Counted from the stretch's first letter, positions 22,031 through 34,798 are shown. The stretch is DNA of 64,000 bases from Varanus komodoensis (GCF_004798865.1 NW_025335761.1:24243687-24307686); one strand, 5' to 3'. The notes: a model not told the origin generated them from the letters alone. Made by a program: numbers and translations.

Positions 22031-24029
22031 GAGGACTTAAAATCCAAAATAATACAGTTGGCACAGAGGCGAAATACAAATGAATGCTATCAGCATGTCA
22101 GTAATTCATGCATTAATTCTTTCTGCATTTTCATATCCTTTCAAAAAGAAATCACTCTTACCTGCATTTAGATCTGTGGCTAGAAAGGGTGTGTGGACAT
22201 ATGCATGATTGTGTTTGTGTGGGCCACTTAAAAAATGCAGAGTGGGAGAGATTTGCAATATCGCCATGTAAAACTAAAGGAATGTAGGCATAGAGAGCGG
22301 ATAGTCCCTGGGAGATATCCTGAGACTTCTTCAGCCTCATTCCCTCCCCCTCCTAAGTGCCCTTATCAGATGCCTGTCTAGCTAAAAACACAAAAGATGG
22401 AGGACAGGGAAGCAAAGATCCATAGCTCATCCCACCCTGCTGATTTCAGCCTAGTGAGCACTGGAATCTCTGGAGTCTCCAGGTTTACATGATCATGTTG
22501 TTACTCACATATACATGCACTATTAGCCTTGTTGCATTTCCCCCCTCCTTCCTCATTATAAGGCATCTCATTTCTGTTATCTATTTGTCTGCCTTGCATT
22601 CATTTTAATTCATTCATATTCTTTGTTTTATTATTCACATTCATCTTCATTGCTTATTTTTCTCCCTTTTTGGTAGTTATTTTTGCTGCCACCTATGGCA
22701 GCAACACAGCTAATACCAGCAGGTGTTCCTGGAACGTTCCATTTTTTTTCTCCTAGAAAATCCTGAGTGTTGTGTTGTTCTTGAACATTCCAGGGGAAGT
22801 GGGAGCACCAAGGAGATGAAGCTCATGCAGTGAGCAAGAACAATGCCACATAATGACATCATACCAGGTGCATTCTAGAATAACAAAATGATGATAGCTA
22901 GGTGGTGGCTTCATGCCACCACCAGAGACAGTAATCCTTCTCCATCCGTGAACCATCTAAGTGAGAATTTTGCACTTCATTTGCAACCAATGAAAATCAG
23001 TCCTGAATAAATAGAATGATGCCAATTCAGTTCAATTTTTCATTTGTTCTAGGACAAATGCATATCCCTTACTTCTATCCCTTTGTGACTATTTGTGTAT
23101 GGCATTATTTTTATGGTTTCTACCCCAGTCAATGCAAAAAAAAAAAAAAAAAAAATCTCAGAAATCATGCATCCAAGATGCACATTCCTGTCCTTTTAGA
23201 CAGACTCATGAGTTCAATGTTCATAGCATAACCATGACTGAACCAAAACATTTACAGTAGCTCTCAGTCTCTTCTTTGAGGTTCTTCATGGTAGAACTTT
23301 ACAACTGCTATACAGAATGCTATCTGAATGCATCCATATAGTGTTATTTCAACTCTGTTCTCATTCCATTTTGTTTCTTCTACGGGGACGACTGCATTTT
23401 ACTTGACCTTTTGACTCAAGTCAACTTGATTCATTTTTTTTCCTTCAGGAATTCAGTAAGGAAGCATGAAGGGCTTTAATTCATAGTTTGGTTAGTCCCT
23501 CCCTTTATACAATATGGATGACCACCCATATATGCACACTGATCTCATTTTAAGCCAAGGGCATGCCTATTGTGCACATCATTATGAGGTATGTGGGACT
23601 AGGTTTCCATTTCAGATGTTCAGATGAGCACCTAGTGTCTCCATCAGTTCCAGTCTTTCACGAGATCTCATTTTATTTCACTTATATAAAAAAACCTCTT
23701 ACATCAAAGAGCTTCAAGCTTTCAAAATGTGAAAGCCTCTTGCCCATCCAAATTGATAAAATCAAACCTGATTTGTTTGCCTTAAGTCCCCTTTTCCTAT
23801 GTGTCTCAGAAATGGACACCTAATTAATGATCTGCATGGAGTGAAAAGTAGTATTAGGATCCATTCCACTCCACGTGAAGGTTTTAGTGAAGGACTCCAG
23901 GAAACTAGGATGCATTATCTTCATGAGAATTCCAATAGAATTCTCACTGGAAACTTCAAGAAGAGGTAAACTGCTGATGATGGTCACTATCTTAGATTGT
24001 ATTAGAATAAATTATATGAATTAGCAGAG
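22030..24029. other. No recognised feature apart from simple sequence
   Basis: It holds a run of 20 A at 23136-23155, which has no retrocopy signature upstream, and a small perfect hairpin at 22901-22923 (GGTGGTGGC/GCCACCACC, 5-nt loop). No coding motif was recognised. Confidence 0.55.
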
Positions 24030-24240
24030 GCCAGCTCTTGATTACTGTTAGTGGGGCAGACTATATGAAATATCCTGTTCAAAGGCAAGTGCTCCTGAAT
24101 GCCAGCTGCTAAGGATCAACAAAGGGAGAGGGTTACTGCCTACATATCATGTTTTGGGCTTCCTGAATCTTTCTGGCTGGCCATTATGGTAAGCTGGATG
24201 CTGGACTAGATGGACATACTGATTGATCAGTTTTTCTCTT
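24030..24240 (+). mobile_element. CR1-related LINE 3' UTR fragment
   Basis: Shares with the tail at 13500-13690 the phrases 'CTGAATGCCAGCTGCTAAGG', 'CTGGCTGGCCATTATGG' and 'GATGCTGGACTAGATGGAC'. Non-coding 3' fragment, diverged. Confidence 0.65.
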
Positions 24241-24317
24241 GTCCATCTGAATTCTTGAAAACCACAGAATACTAGGAGTAGGTCAGTTGAACAAGCAACT
24301 CTTTCAGCTTAGATCAT

Positions 24318-24368
24318 CATTCATTAATTAATTTCTATACTGCCCAACAGCTGAAGCTCTCTTATAGT
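24318..24368 (-). mobile_element. L2 LINE 3' terminus (short)
   Basis: The reverse complement reads GAGAGCTTCAGCTGTTGGGC, then AGTATAGAAATTAATTAATG, which matches the L2 ending 'GAGAGCTTTGGCTATGGG..GTATAGAAATGAAT' at 18355-18390. Heavily 5' truncated. Confidence 0.65.
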
Positions 24369-24369
24369 G

Positions 24370-25955
24370 AGATGATTTCCTGCTTTTTATTGAAAATAAA
24401 ATTGAAAGTGCAGTGGATTCCTTAAGTGAAATGATTATTGTATTCTGAATTATTACATAAGATAACCTTTTGTCTTTTTAAAGGGTTAACCACTTTATAT
24501 ATCTGTTAGATATTGAATACTTTTCTATATATGCTCTTTGCACAAAGGGCAGGAAAGTAGGACAAAGGCTGGGCTTTTATTTGTTTTAGAACATTCCAGC
24601 CAATCCAACAGAACCACTTTTAAATACGTTCAACAGCAGCTCTCACAAGATGCAGGTTGTACCATTATTTGTCTTTGTGCTAGGACAAGTAGTAAAGTTT
24701 GGTGTTAATTACCTAGTAAGCTTGGACCCTTTCCCCCATGATCCCCAACAAAGTGCACTGCTTGCCAACTAACAGAGCTAAACAGAGCAGGGTTAGGTGA
24801 TATTTGTCCAAATATTGGCCCACTGACAAAAATTAGGGGGCACTTGTGCACAATTATGACAGGTAAATTTCACAGTGCTTAGAATATTCTAAAAGGCCAA
24901 ACTGTGTGGGAAGTACATATTAACTGATTTATTTTATTTTTTTGCATATGGAAGCTTAAGCCAAATTTATGGACCAAAGGCCGGAAATTAGCTGGCTGCT
25001 GCAGGAAAACAAAATCTATTTTTGTTAGCTATGTGGGCAAGAGTTAAATGAAGGGAACATCTGTGTATCAAGCAGAAAGGCACTGCTTCTAATTACACCA
25101 TCATTTTGTTCAGTGCTAAATTAGTGACTAGAGGTTCAGATCATATCCTCAATCTGACAGACTTTAAGACATCACTTTCCAAACATGGTGTGCATAGTGA
25201 AGGGCAAGAAAAAAGAAAAGAAATATTTCCTGTTTCATTTTGCAAATAGAACTTCACTCATAATTGTAGATGTTGTGAGGATGAGGAAGATATGTCATTG
25301 ACACCATCCATGATCTTGTGTTTAAGGTTGTGCTTAATAGCAGCCATCGAAGAAATCAAATAGGGAAGTTCAGCTCTGTGAACTTTAGCAAGGGGAGGGG
25401 TGGATAAAAAGGATATACTGAATAGTGTGGAGTTACAGAAGGGCTGAAATACTTTGAAGAAGGTTTATTATTCTGAAATGCCCTAAATGTTAATTCCAGT
25501 CATAAATCACTATTGCCCGAGCTTTGCTGGGAGGATGTTACTGCTTTTAGATGTATCACATCCTTCAGCTGAAATGATTTCACTGCATGACTGATGTAGC
25601 CTCAATGAATCATGGCATTTCCAAGAAACAAATAAAGCATGGCTGACTTTTAACGATATACCACTTTTTTAAAAAAAGGAGCAACTCATGAGAGAGTATC
25701 CTTGCTCATTTCCCATGAGCATAATTATAAATAAGGAAGTCACCTCTCCTGGTACTGTTCCACACACACAAGCATGAATTTGGCAAGAGGAACACAACAT
25801 TATTTCTGTTTTAGTTGCTGCTATGAATCACTGAATACCCTGAAATGATGTACTGGAACTTACATTAGGATTGCTTTACTCAGTTTTACAGGTTTTGGTG
25901 TACTTGAAACAAAATTTAAATAAGAGCTCTGCATTTAATTTAGGCCCACCCCCTC
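24370..25955. other. No recognised feature
   Basis: No gene or repeat family recognised in this interval. Confidence 0.55.
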
Positions 25956-25956
25956 A

Positions 25957-26012
25957 AAAAAAGAAAAAAAAAGAAAAAAGAAAAAAGAAAAGAAAAAAAA
26001 GGAGGAGGAGAG
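25957..26012. repeat. Purine tract (A/G-rich)
   Basis: An all-purine stretch of AAAAAG-type units passing into GGAGGAGGAGAGAG. It produces a lysine-rich open frame (25871-26056) that is not a gene. Confidence 0.9.
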
Positions 26013-26274
26013 AGTCAACCCCACACTTATATTGCAATTCTTATTCCTGTGGGTAGTAGTATAGCCTTGTGGACAATGTGTGCTTGAATTTCTTATGTTG
26101 TTCTATGTGTAAAAAGACTGCAGAAGACCGTGGGAATCCCAAGTATGGAAGGGTTCTAAAAACTGATATAGGCATGTGTGGGACAGCCATGTGTATAGCC
26201 AGGGCTTATTGGTTTTAGTTGCAGCTGTTCCTAATGCTGAAGAGGCAAGCCCATAACTAAACTGAAATGTCGTT

Positions 26275-26297
26275 TCTCTCTCTCTCTCTCTCTCTGA
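26275..26297. repeat. (TC)n microsatellite
   Basis: About eleven uninterrupted TC units. Confidence 0.9.
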
Positions 26298-27877
26298 TCA
26301 TTTCTTAACAGCTTGGATGATGTCCTTCTACTGAATAGACTATCAAACCTGCTAAGTAATGTATAGTTGTGCATGCATAAAACAGTGGAAGGGATATAGA
26401 AAAAATGCAGTGGTGGTAACACTACCTGGCAGGTGAGTCACTAGCAAACTTTTATTGTATCTGGGTTTAGTTGAACACATTAGTGTCAAAAACTATCTGG
26501 CAGAAATGCACTTAGAGAAAAGATGCACTGCTTTTCCACTACAAGCTAGAGCCAATCTAGGCAATTGAGTTTGCATACCCTCAGTATTTGGTGCAGGAAT
26601 CCTGTTGGCAACAAGGCCATTCCATTAACTTCAGCCCATTGTGATATCAATGGCTCCTATGTTCTTTGTTTCATCCTGCTGCGGCAGATTTACTGTGCAA
26701 TCTTAGGTAGGTTTGCTCAGATGCAAATAAATTGTTTCTTGCCTGGTAAACATGCATAAGTTGCAGCCACAGATGTAAATATTGTATTTGAAATGACTAT
26801 GGGTTCCTCAGATTCTGGCCGGGAAGATTAAAAAAACAGACAAACCAGCCAACCAACCAACCAAACAACAACCCCCTCCCTGCACTGTGATGCTTGCATG
26901 CCATGGGCTGTAGATATTGCTACAGACATGAATTATCTGTTGCTGTTCTTGTGGCTCTTATCTCACTATATGGAGCCAATTTTACATTTCAAAAGAGACC
27001 ATCTGTTTCTCTTCAGCTGCCTGGAGGGCTCACTTTATGCAGCTACACACAACAATAACAACATTTGGAGTTGTATCAGTGTAACTTTGGAGGTTTCCTG
27101 TACATACTTTCCCCTTCAAACCATCTTCTGTTTCTTGAATGCTAAAAGTATATTAACTAGCCTCTTTTGGGTTTCTATAAATCAGTTCCATTCTCAAATG
27201 ACAGAACTCACATGACAGACTTCTTTCATGTTTGTCTCATCCTTCAGGAGCAAGGTTTCCATTAGGACTTTTGTATAAAATTTGAATGAATGATAAAATA
27301 ACCAAAGGAGAATAAGCAAACCCAGCCAAACTCTTTCTCTTGTCTCACAGTGGCCCCTCTGTTACTGACACTAACTTGGCCAGGATAAAAGGTGCTTTAG
27401 AGTTAACTGCATACACATGGAACACCTTCTGTAAATTGCTGTGAGTTGAACACTTACATGTTACATTATTACAAACTGAAATTTTATTACAAATGTCGAG
27501 CTGTTATAAATAGACAGTGTAGGAACTAACACTTAATCATCTCAGTTCTCATTTGCATTTCAGTGGATTTTTTGCTCATCAGACCTGACGAATTGAATGG
27601 GTCATGAGATGGCTGTGTGGAAAAGTCTGGCATTTTTGTTGATATTAAATATACAAATATACAGCTTTGGAGAGGATGTATCTTCCAAATATTTTCTATC
27701 ATTAATAATTTTTGCATTTATTATCAAATAAGGAAGTATCAGTTACATACATCAGAAAAATGATATGCATATCTTTATGATGTGTGCTCTGAAGCAAAAA
27801 CAAACACTTGTGCTGCTATATACCTTAAAGAGTATAGCACTGAAGCTGCATCCCAGGGGAAATGACTTAGACCGCCA
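26298..27877. other. No recognised feature
   Basis: Only a short CCAA/CAAC-rich stretch (about 26836-26875) stands out. No coding motif; the 105-codon frame at 26898-27215 has no recognisable domain. Confidence 0.55.
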
Positions 27878-27894
27878 CCCCCCCCCCCCCCCCC
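27878..27894. repeat. C17 homopolymer
   Basis: Seventeen consecutive C bases. It gives a glycine run in the opposite-strand open frame 27775-28020, which I do not accept as a gene. Confidence 0.95.
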
Positions 27895-29397
27895 AACAGC
27901 GCCAAGTTCCTGATCCTCATTTGGTACAAGAAAAACAGGGTGGAAAATGCATTCACACATTTCACACATCACAATGGGCTTGGCCAGTAGCCCCTTAGTG
28001 GATGCCTTGTGGTAAGTCACTGGACTTTCTTGTTTTTTCCATCATATTGAAGAAAACTGAAAAAAGAGTGACACCCTGCAAAGAGAACGATTTAAACCTG
28101 GCATAAAAGGTTGCAGATATGTCTTTTGATTTTCTTTTGTTTATTTTTTGCACTACCTGCAATGGAAAGGGTACTGGTTTAGTGGGATTTAGCCAATGCT
28201 GGCAAAACTGAGTCTTTTTTTGTAAGATATGGAGGCCACCTAGTAATGTTTTCCTTTGCTTGGATAAAGATATGGCTTTCATTCTATCTGCAGGGGTGAA
28301 AATCTTAACTTTGATCATGGACTTTCAGTAAGTCTTTTAATGGTTCTATATGCTTGATCTCTAGGATGGCCTTCTTACCATCTCTGGAACACTGGGGAAA
28401 TTGCATCATAGCTTTGTCTGAAGGATGTTGAATTGCTCATCTGAGCCTTTGTTATCTCACAGTTGGATAACCAGAACTTTCTCTACAGAGAACTCCTACG
28501 GGGGGCTTTACACCAGCTCTTGGAGCTTTTTAAAAAAGAGTTTCTACAAAGGTCCTAATCCATATTAAAACATTCCCTCATGCAGAAGAAATAACAGTAG
28601 CTAATTCTTATTTCTATGTGTTAGGAATTATGGATTTGACTTTGTTATAATATGGAATACATGCATCACTTTATATTTAAGACACATAGCACCTTCTCGC
28701 TAGTCTTGTCCCATCATCTCTCAATTCATATTCTTTGTCCATGAATTTGTAACCTAAGTGTATCATCAAAATCATCTGTAGTTTTGTCATACAAAGTGAC
28801 CACACAAACATAATCCTCAGGCAGTCCTCATTTATACATTTGTCAAATTTATACACGTGCAGTGCCTTTTAAAACACTCAATTGTGTGTTTGTGAGTGGG
28901 GGTGAGGGGTGGGGAGGAAGAATTCTGCTTATGGGAGGTAGAGTGGAAAGCCAGCTCACCACTTCTACCCAGCTGTGATCAGCTACCTCCTAAAGTGCTT
29001 CTCTAAATGCAGCATTTTCAATCAAGGCGAAGATGCTATCCTTCTGATAAACGGATTCAAAGCTTTTCCCCCCTATTCATATGCTTATCATGATACTGTA
29101 TCATGATACTGTAATAGGATGACCATGCAAACATCATGTATGAATTAGAATGACAAATACTCAGGGGAGGCGGGTGACTCTTATGTCAATGGGGCTTCTT
29201 ATCCACCACAGCTTTTATTCTGAGCTTTATAGGAGCTATCCATGGTGCTCCATGGTGCCAGACCTATTTTAGGGAAGGAATTCAGCTCTTATGAACAGTT
29301 CATATAAAGCTTCAGTGGATAAGGAGGCCCATGGACACAGGCATCAGCAACCCTTGCCAGTGCTATAAATTTACATTTAAATTTACTCGTATGCGGA
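27895..29397. other. No recognised feature
   Basis: No gene or repeat family recognised. A perfect 13-bp tandem duplication (TATCATGATACTG) lies at 29086-29111. Confidence 0.55.
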
Positions 29398-29628
29398 CTT
29401 ATTTTTATTTATTTATTTTTCAATTTATATCCTGCCTTTTTCCTACAAAGGGCTCAAGGCAGCTTACATCTTCTCCTCCATCTTATCCCCACTACAACAA
29501 CCCTGTGAGGTAGGCTGGGCTGAGAGTCTGTGACTGGCCCAAAGTCACCCAGCAGGCTCCATGGCTGAGCGGGGACTAGAACCCAGATCCTCTGAGTCCC
29601 AGTCCCATGCTCTTAACCACTACAAAAC
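29398..29628 (-). mobile_element. tRNA-derived SINE (CORE/MIR-like)
   Basis: The minus strand starts near 29628 with AGTGGTTAAGAGCATGGGAC (A-box region), followed by GGTTCTAGTCC (29574-29584, B box with one mismatch to GGTTCRANNCC). The core has 'CAGCCATGGAGCCTGCTGGG' and 'GTGACTTTGGGCCAGTCAC'. The 3' part reads 'GCTGCCTTGAGCCCTTTGTA' and ends with an L2-like 'GGATATAAATTGAAAAATAA' A/T-rich tail. It is better preserved than its relative at 19974. Known SINEs of this build are moved by L2 LINEs; that is an inference here. Confidence 0.85.
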
Positions 29629-30410
29629 AAAAGCACGGTCATATATTTATCACCCCAGCACTCTACTCAACTTTTGCTTTTCAAGGACGAAAACATGTTT
29701 CTGGATGCTACTGACAGCCTTCTCCTTATGTCCAATCAAAATTTAGGTATTTCCAGATGGTGCTTTTATCACACCATTGCCCTGGCTTGTTTAACAAATT
29801 GTACCTGCAGGTCTAGAAGATGTCATTCTCTTCCTCTTGTAATCCTTCCAAATTTTCATACTACTTCTTTTGCCTTTTTAATGGTACAATATGCATTAAA
29901 GATAAAAAGATAGAATAGCAGCACAGTAGCTTCTAACTGGCAGCACTAGGAGCTCCCCATCTGGAAGTACCTTATGTCAAGAAGCTACAGAATTTCAGTG
30001 TATCACATTCCATCTGCTAGTTTTGTGCTGGAACATTGGACATACTCATAGGGTCAATTCTAAGGAAGGTCAGCTCAAAGGAGGTTTCCTGTAGCAATAC
30101 TATAAGGCTCAGATGCTTTTTAAGGCAATACGAGACCAGCACAACACAGGGATACTTTGCTAGTTCCAGGCACCCACGACTCTCCTTCTGGAATTGGGAT
30201 TGAAAAACTGAAGAAATGTGAAGGGTGGCTGTAAGTAAGCACAGCTTTTAACAAGTACAACAACATTATTGAAGACCTGTAGAAAATTTGAGAGGGGCAA
30301 TGGCAAACAGAGTGAATGAAAGCCACCAATTAGCAAAGACAGTGGAGGGAAGAACTGCATCTAGATAGCTACATACTCCATCTAAGTGGCAGTTCTGAGG
30401 TGTGAGAGTG
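29629..30410. other. No recognised feature
   Basis: No gene or repeat family recognised in this interval. Confidence 0.55.
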
Positions 30411-30414
30411 ACTG

Positions 30415-30523
30415 GCTGTCTCCAACCTGGAGCCCTCCAGATGTGTTGAACTACAATACATACTGAAATACTTTCCAGTCAGCATGGCCCAACACATCTG
30501 GAAAGACTGCTTGGGAAAGACTG
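30415..30523. repeat. Short fold-back MITE-like repeat
   Basis: Perfect 12-bp arms CCAGATGTGTTG (30437-30448) and CAACACATCTGG (30490-30501) sit within longer imperfect arms that begin 'CTCCAACCTGGAGCCCTCCAG' and end 'CTGCTTGGGAAAGACTG'. The middle contains a 'GAACTACAAT...CAGTCAGCATGGCC' core. The same family occurs at 46998-47130 and 51844-51945. It is a common short palindromic repeat in reptiles; superfamily unknown to me. Confidence 0.7.
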
Positions 30524-30624
30524 TTTTTAAAGAAGTTGTAGTTATACTATGACTGAGAAAATAATAATCACTGGATCCTACCACATATACCAAAACAATA
30601 TTCTTGTTTTGGAGTTAAGTCTTT

Positions 30625-30850
30625 AAAAAAATGGTGGCAAATGATGCACGATGAAACTGATAATCTGGGTCCTTTCCAGTCTGGTTTCAGGGTGGTTTGG
30701 GTACAGACATAGCTTTGCTCATCCTGGGGAATGACCTATGCAAAGGATTGGACAGAGAGAGTGTGCACCTGCTGGTTCTTTGGGAAGTCTCAGTGGAATT
30801 CAATTGCATCAGCCATGTGGGCCTTTTAGGATAGGAAGATGAGTCATAAT
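30625..30850 (+). mobile_element. L2 LINE fragment, RT region
   Basis: Reads like the L2 RT block 'ETDNLGPFQSGFRVVWVQT' followed by 'LSGLDRESVHLLVLW'-like sequence (family ETDxLxxFQSGFRxGxGTETALVALVDDL). Both ends truncated; frames interrupted. Confidence 0.7.
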
Positions 30851-31685
30851 TTTTTTTTATCAGCAAATAACCCATCAAGGTTCCTCATCCAAGGACAGAC
30901 AAAGCTGGTTGTGCCCATTGCAGGACTGATTCTCCTGTGGTTACATAATTTTAGTTTCAAAAAAGTGCTATGTGACAGATGCAGGTAAGCCATGGGGATG
31001 TTTCAATAGCTTTACACTTGGTTTGGTTTCTCTGCATTTGCAGCTTAAGAAATACAGTACAGTTTTTCCCATAAGGAAAAATCATACAGGGAAAATCTTT
31101 GCTATTTGAATCTCTATCTGCTCTGCAGTTGCTAAAGGCAGCAGAGTCTAGCTAGGGGGCAAAAATGGCAACCCACATTTTTCAGTGGCATTTCTGGTAA
31201 ACTTCTGGCAGAATGGCAATTTGCATGAGTGCCTCATCCAACAAGGAAGCATTGCACCATGCTAATATAATCATCACACTTATTGGTATATGTTCATTGA
31301 AATATACCAATGTTACTGACAGAATATAGGAAAGGTCAAGTTTGTGAAATGTGAGCTACTGGAGCATCTTTATGTGGAGTATTCCAAATGTGGAGTATCT
31401 TTATGCATCCTTGAGCCTAATCCAAACTAGGACACACATAGCAGACGTGATTCAAAATATGGCTGTGGAGATATGAAAAATACATCTACTGCTATACCAC
31501 ATATTATGAGACAAAACTCATCTCAGGTGCTTGAGAAGTTGCCTAGTTAGAGGGCTAAAATAGGAACTACCTTCTCAAGTGACAGGAAATGACTTTGCTG
31601 TAGCCAATGGGCACAGACCATCAGATCCAATTAATTGTAGCCAGAGCCTAGTGCAAATGGACTCTCAAAAATTTTCACCCTATTT
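30851..31685. other. No recognised feature
   Basis: No gene or repeat family recognised in this interval. Confidence 0.55.
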
Positions 31686-31689
31686 GTGG

Positions 31690-33615
31690 GAAGAGAACTT
31701 CAGGGAACAATTTTGGCAAATTCGGATGTGAAATTTTCCACTCATTTATAGTTAAAGTAATAGAGAAAGGAATTGGGGTTCAGCTATTCAAGATGGATGG
31801 CAAAATGATAACAGATGATAAAGAGAAAACCAAAGTGCTCAATTCCTAGTTTGGCTCAGTCTTCTCCCAAAACGAGATCTATGACCTTCTCAATGAAGGG
31901 GAAGTACAAGTTGAAAGAGCAGGACAGAAGCTCGAGACTGATAGGCAAATGTTCAAGGATCATATAATTGGGCTGAATGAGTTCAAATCTCCAGGGACCC
32001 TAGAGTCATAAAGGAGCTGGTGGAAGAACTCTCAGAACCACTGTCTATTATCTTTGGGAAATCATGAAGGACAGGGGGAGTGCCAGAGGACTGGCAAAAG
32101 GCTAATGCTGTCACTATCTTCAATAAAGGAATATTTTTATTAATATTAATATCCTCAGTTGCATTTTATCTTGTTATTATAGTTGTAGATTGTTTATATT
32201 TATTGTTTATTTATATTATATTGTAAGCTGTCCTGAGACAATTGGTTTGTATAGGACGGGATAAAAATGTTCTAAATAAATAAATAAATAAATAAAGGAA
32301 AACAAAAAGAATCCGGGAACTATAGATCAATCAGTCTGACAACAATCCCTGGGCATATTCTGGAGCAGATTATAACGCAGTTGTTCTACAAACCCCTTGA
32401 AAACAATGCAGTGATTAATGAATCCTGCTAGACTAATCTGATTTCATTTTTTTGATGGATTAACTTCCCTGGTGGACTGTGGGAATGCTGTGGATATAAT
32501 CTATCTTGACTACAGCAAAGCTTTTGACAAAGTGACCCACAGTATCCTGATTAGCAAACTAGTTGAAAGTAGGTTAGCTGGAACAACTATCAGGTGAATC
32601 CATAATAGGCTACAAATTGGACTCAACGAGTTCTCATCAATGGCACCTTCTCAAACTGGAGAAAGGGAAAAGTAGGGTACTTTAGAGTTCAGTCCTGGGC
32701 CCTGTACTCTTCAGCATTTTCATTAATGATTTGGATGAGGATGCACAGGGAACAACTAGATGACACAAACCTGGGTAGGATATCTAATACCCTGGAAGAC
32801 AGAAAGAAGATTAAAGATGATCTTTATATAGGTTTGAGTGCTGGAGTGAAAACAACAGAATGAAATTAAATAAGGACAAATGCCAAGTTCAGCACCAAGA
32901 AAAAAGAAACCAAATGTATTGCTACAAGATGGGGAATATGTGGCTCAACAATACTTCAAGTGAGAAGGATATTGGAATTGTAAAAGATCGCAAGCTGAAT
33001 ATGAGACAACAATGTGATGTGACTACAAAAAGGACAAATGCTGGTTTAGGCTGCATTAATGGAAATAATTTCCAAAACATAGGAAGTACCAATTCCTCTA
33101 TATTCAGTGCTGGTCAGACCTTATCTGGAGTACAGTGTGCAATTCTAGGCACCACAGTTTAAGAAAGATGCATACAAACTGGAAAGGGTTCGGAGGAGGG
33201 CAACAGGTATGATCCAGGCTCTGGAAACAAACCCCTATGAGTAGAGATTGAAAAAACTGGGCATGTTTAACCTTGAGAAGTGAAGACTGATGAGAGAGAT
33301 GGTAGTACTCTTCAAGTACTTGAAGGACTGTCACAAAGAGGAAGGCCAGGATCTCTTCTCAATAACCTCAGAGCGCAGGACACAGAATGAAGGGCTCAAG
33401 TTACAGTAAGCCAGATTCTGGCTAGCTATCAGGAAAAAAATCCTGACTGTTAGAGAAGTATGAGAATGGACCAATTGCCTAGGAAGGTTGTGGGTTCTCC
33501 CATACTAGAGGCATTCAAGATGCAAATAGGTAGCCATCTGAGAGGGATGGTTTAACTGGAGTCCTGCACTGAGCAGGGAGTGGGACCTGAAGCCCCCCTG
33601 GCCCCTTCAAGCTGT
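31690..33615 (+). mobile_element. CR1 LINE, 5'-truncated
   Basis: Decayed CR1 coding blocks appear in order: pre-RT 'DDKEKTKVLNS' near 31820; the RT entry with 'SCQTNLISF'-like sequence near 32430; 'VDIIYLDYSKAFDKVTHSI' near 32490; 'GPVLFSIFINDLDED' near 32700; then, in the frame 32860-33162, 'MKLNKDKCQVQHQEKRNQMY' and 'SSEKDIGIVKDRKLNMRQQC'; and finally 'RVRRRATGMIQALETNP'-like sequence near 33190. Multiple frame changes separate them. An L2-type tail (32128-32296) is nested in it. No clear ATTCTATG terminus remains. Inactive. It is the longest CR1 copy in the window. Confidence 0.9.
32128..32296 (+). mobile_element. L2-type 3' tail nested in CR1
   Basis: The insert ends with 'GTAAGCTGTCCTGAGACAAT' and 'GGATAAAAATGTTCTAAATA', then (AAAT)n, an L2-group LINE or SINE tail. 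CR1 coding sequence resumes after it. ATAAAGGAA is present on both sides, which may be the target duplication, though the A/T-rich tail makes this ambiguous. Confidence 0.7.
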
Positions 33616-34798
33616 TGTGTGTAATCCTGACCTACAAGTATTGGACTGTTACAGGAAATAATATTTAAACAATATCATGATTATCTAGAGCTAATTTTGT
33701 CAGCAACAGTTTTCAGTATATTACTGTCTGAATTCAGTTTACTTGACCTGGGTAAATGCAAGTACATGAGAACCCTGAGCTTATAGTTTGTGCTTCTGTG
33801 CTGGTGCTGACCATGGGAGATAGAGTTGTCTTGTATGTAAAAATAGATTTTACAACTCCAGGAGTCAGTGTTTATAAAGAAATTGCCCTTTTCTGCATCT
33901 TTTCATAAAATATTGCAGCATGGAGTACTACCAGTCAGAATACTGACCATTAGGGAAATGTAGCTTAATGATGTAAAGTTGATTCCAAACTGAATACTTC
34001 TCATGTCTTCCAGACTTAAAAGAGCTGGCTCCATCTTCAAGAGGGATCAGGCTGCTTATGGGACAATGGATGGGAACAACTGACATTTTTTATTTGGTCT
34101 GCTCTTTTAACCTGATGCTATTTAATTGGGCAGTGATTTCAAGTCCATCTGGCCCATCTCAATTTGTTCTCAAGAATCTGCTCCCCTCTGAACTTGAAAC
34201 CATCTGGTCCTTAGTGATTGGCTTTCCTATACCTGGGTCCACTGGCCTTGGCATTTCAGCTGCAAACACCAGCCCTGCTGCTTCAACTTCCAAATCAGAA
34301 TCCAAATCAACAACCTTTGAAGGGTGTCTCATGGGAGGACTGGAGATAATCCCTTCATTGTGGGTCAGCTACATGTTGCATTAAATGAATTAGCACCTAA
34401 ATCAGGGGAATTCAAACATTTTAATGTAAGCTTTGGGGGAATCCAGTTTTCCTCAAAGCACAGCAAGCAGCAGCAGAGCAGGGTGTGGGAAACCCTTCTC
34501 AGTTGTGATGCCAACAAAAATCCTCTCACATACTGCAATTAGCTTTAGAAGGAAAATGGGTCCCATTAGCCTTTTTTCTCTTAAGGCTAATTGCATCCAG
34601 GGGTCCTAATGGAAATCACTTCCTATGCCTAATATTAAGTTTTTTAAAAATGGTTGTTTCAAATGCTATGTTAAGCACAATGTTTACTTTGCCCAGCAGT
34701 CTTCACTCTTTGTCAAACTCAGCCTTTTTGCTCCAATACTTGATTTCTTTTAAGTCTATAAGAATAGAGTATGTACTTGAATTTGACAGATATCTAAA
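33616..34798. other. No recognised feature
   Basis: No supported gene. The 108-codon frame at 34058-34384 is hydrophobic and serine-rich but has no recognisable family. A possible hAT-like end word (CAGGGGAATTCAAACAT, near 34404) has no partner end. Confidence 0.5.

Noticed and set aside
23136-23155. A20 run as the tail of a retrocopy
   Set aside because: No coding or SINE/LINE sequence precedes it and no target duplication is visible.
25871-26056. Lys/Arg-rich frame
   Set aside because: Encoded by the simple purine tract.
27775-28020. Frame with a polyglycine run
   Set aside because: The glycines are the complement of the C17 homopolymer.
34058-34384. 108-codon plus frame as a possible membrane protein
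   Set aside because: No family resemblance, no splice or promoter support, and low-complexity Ser/Thr stretch; length is within chance for AT-rich DNA with a GC-richer patch.
34404-34560. hAT-like left end (CAGGGGAATTCAAACAT)
   Set aside because: No matching right end or 8-bp target duplication could be found.
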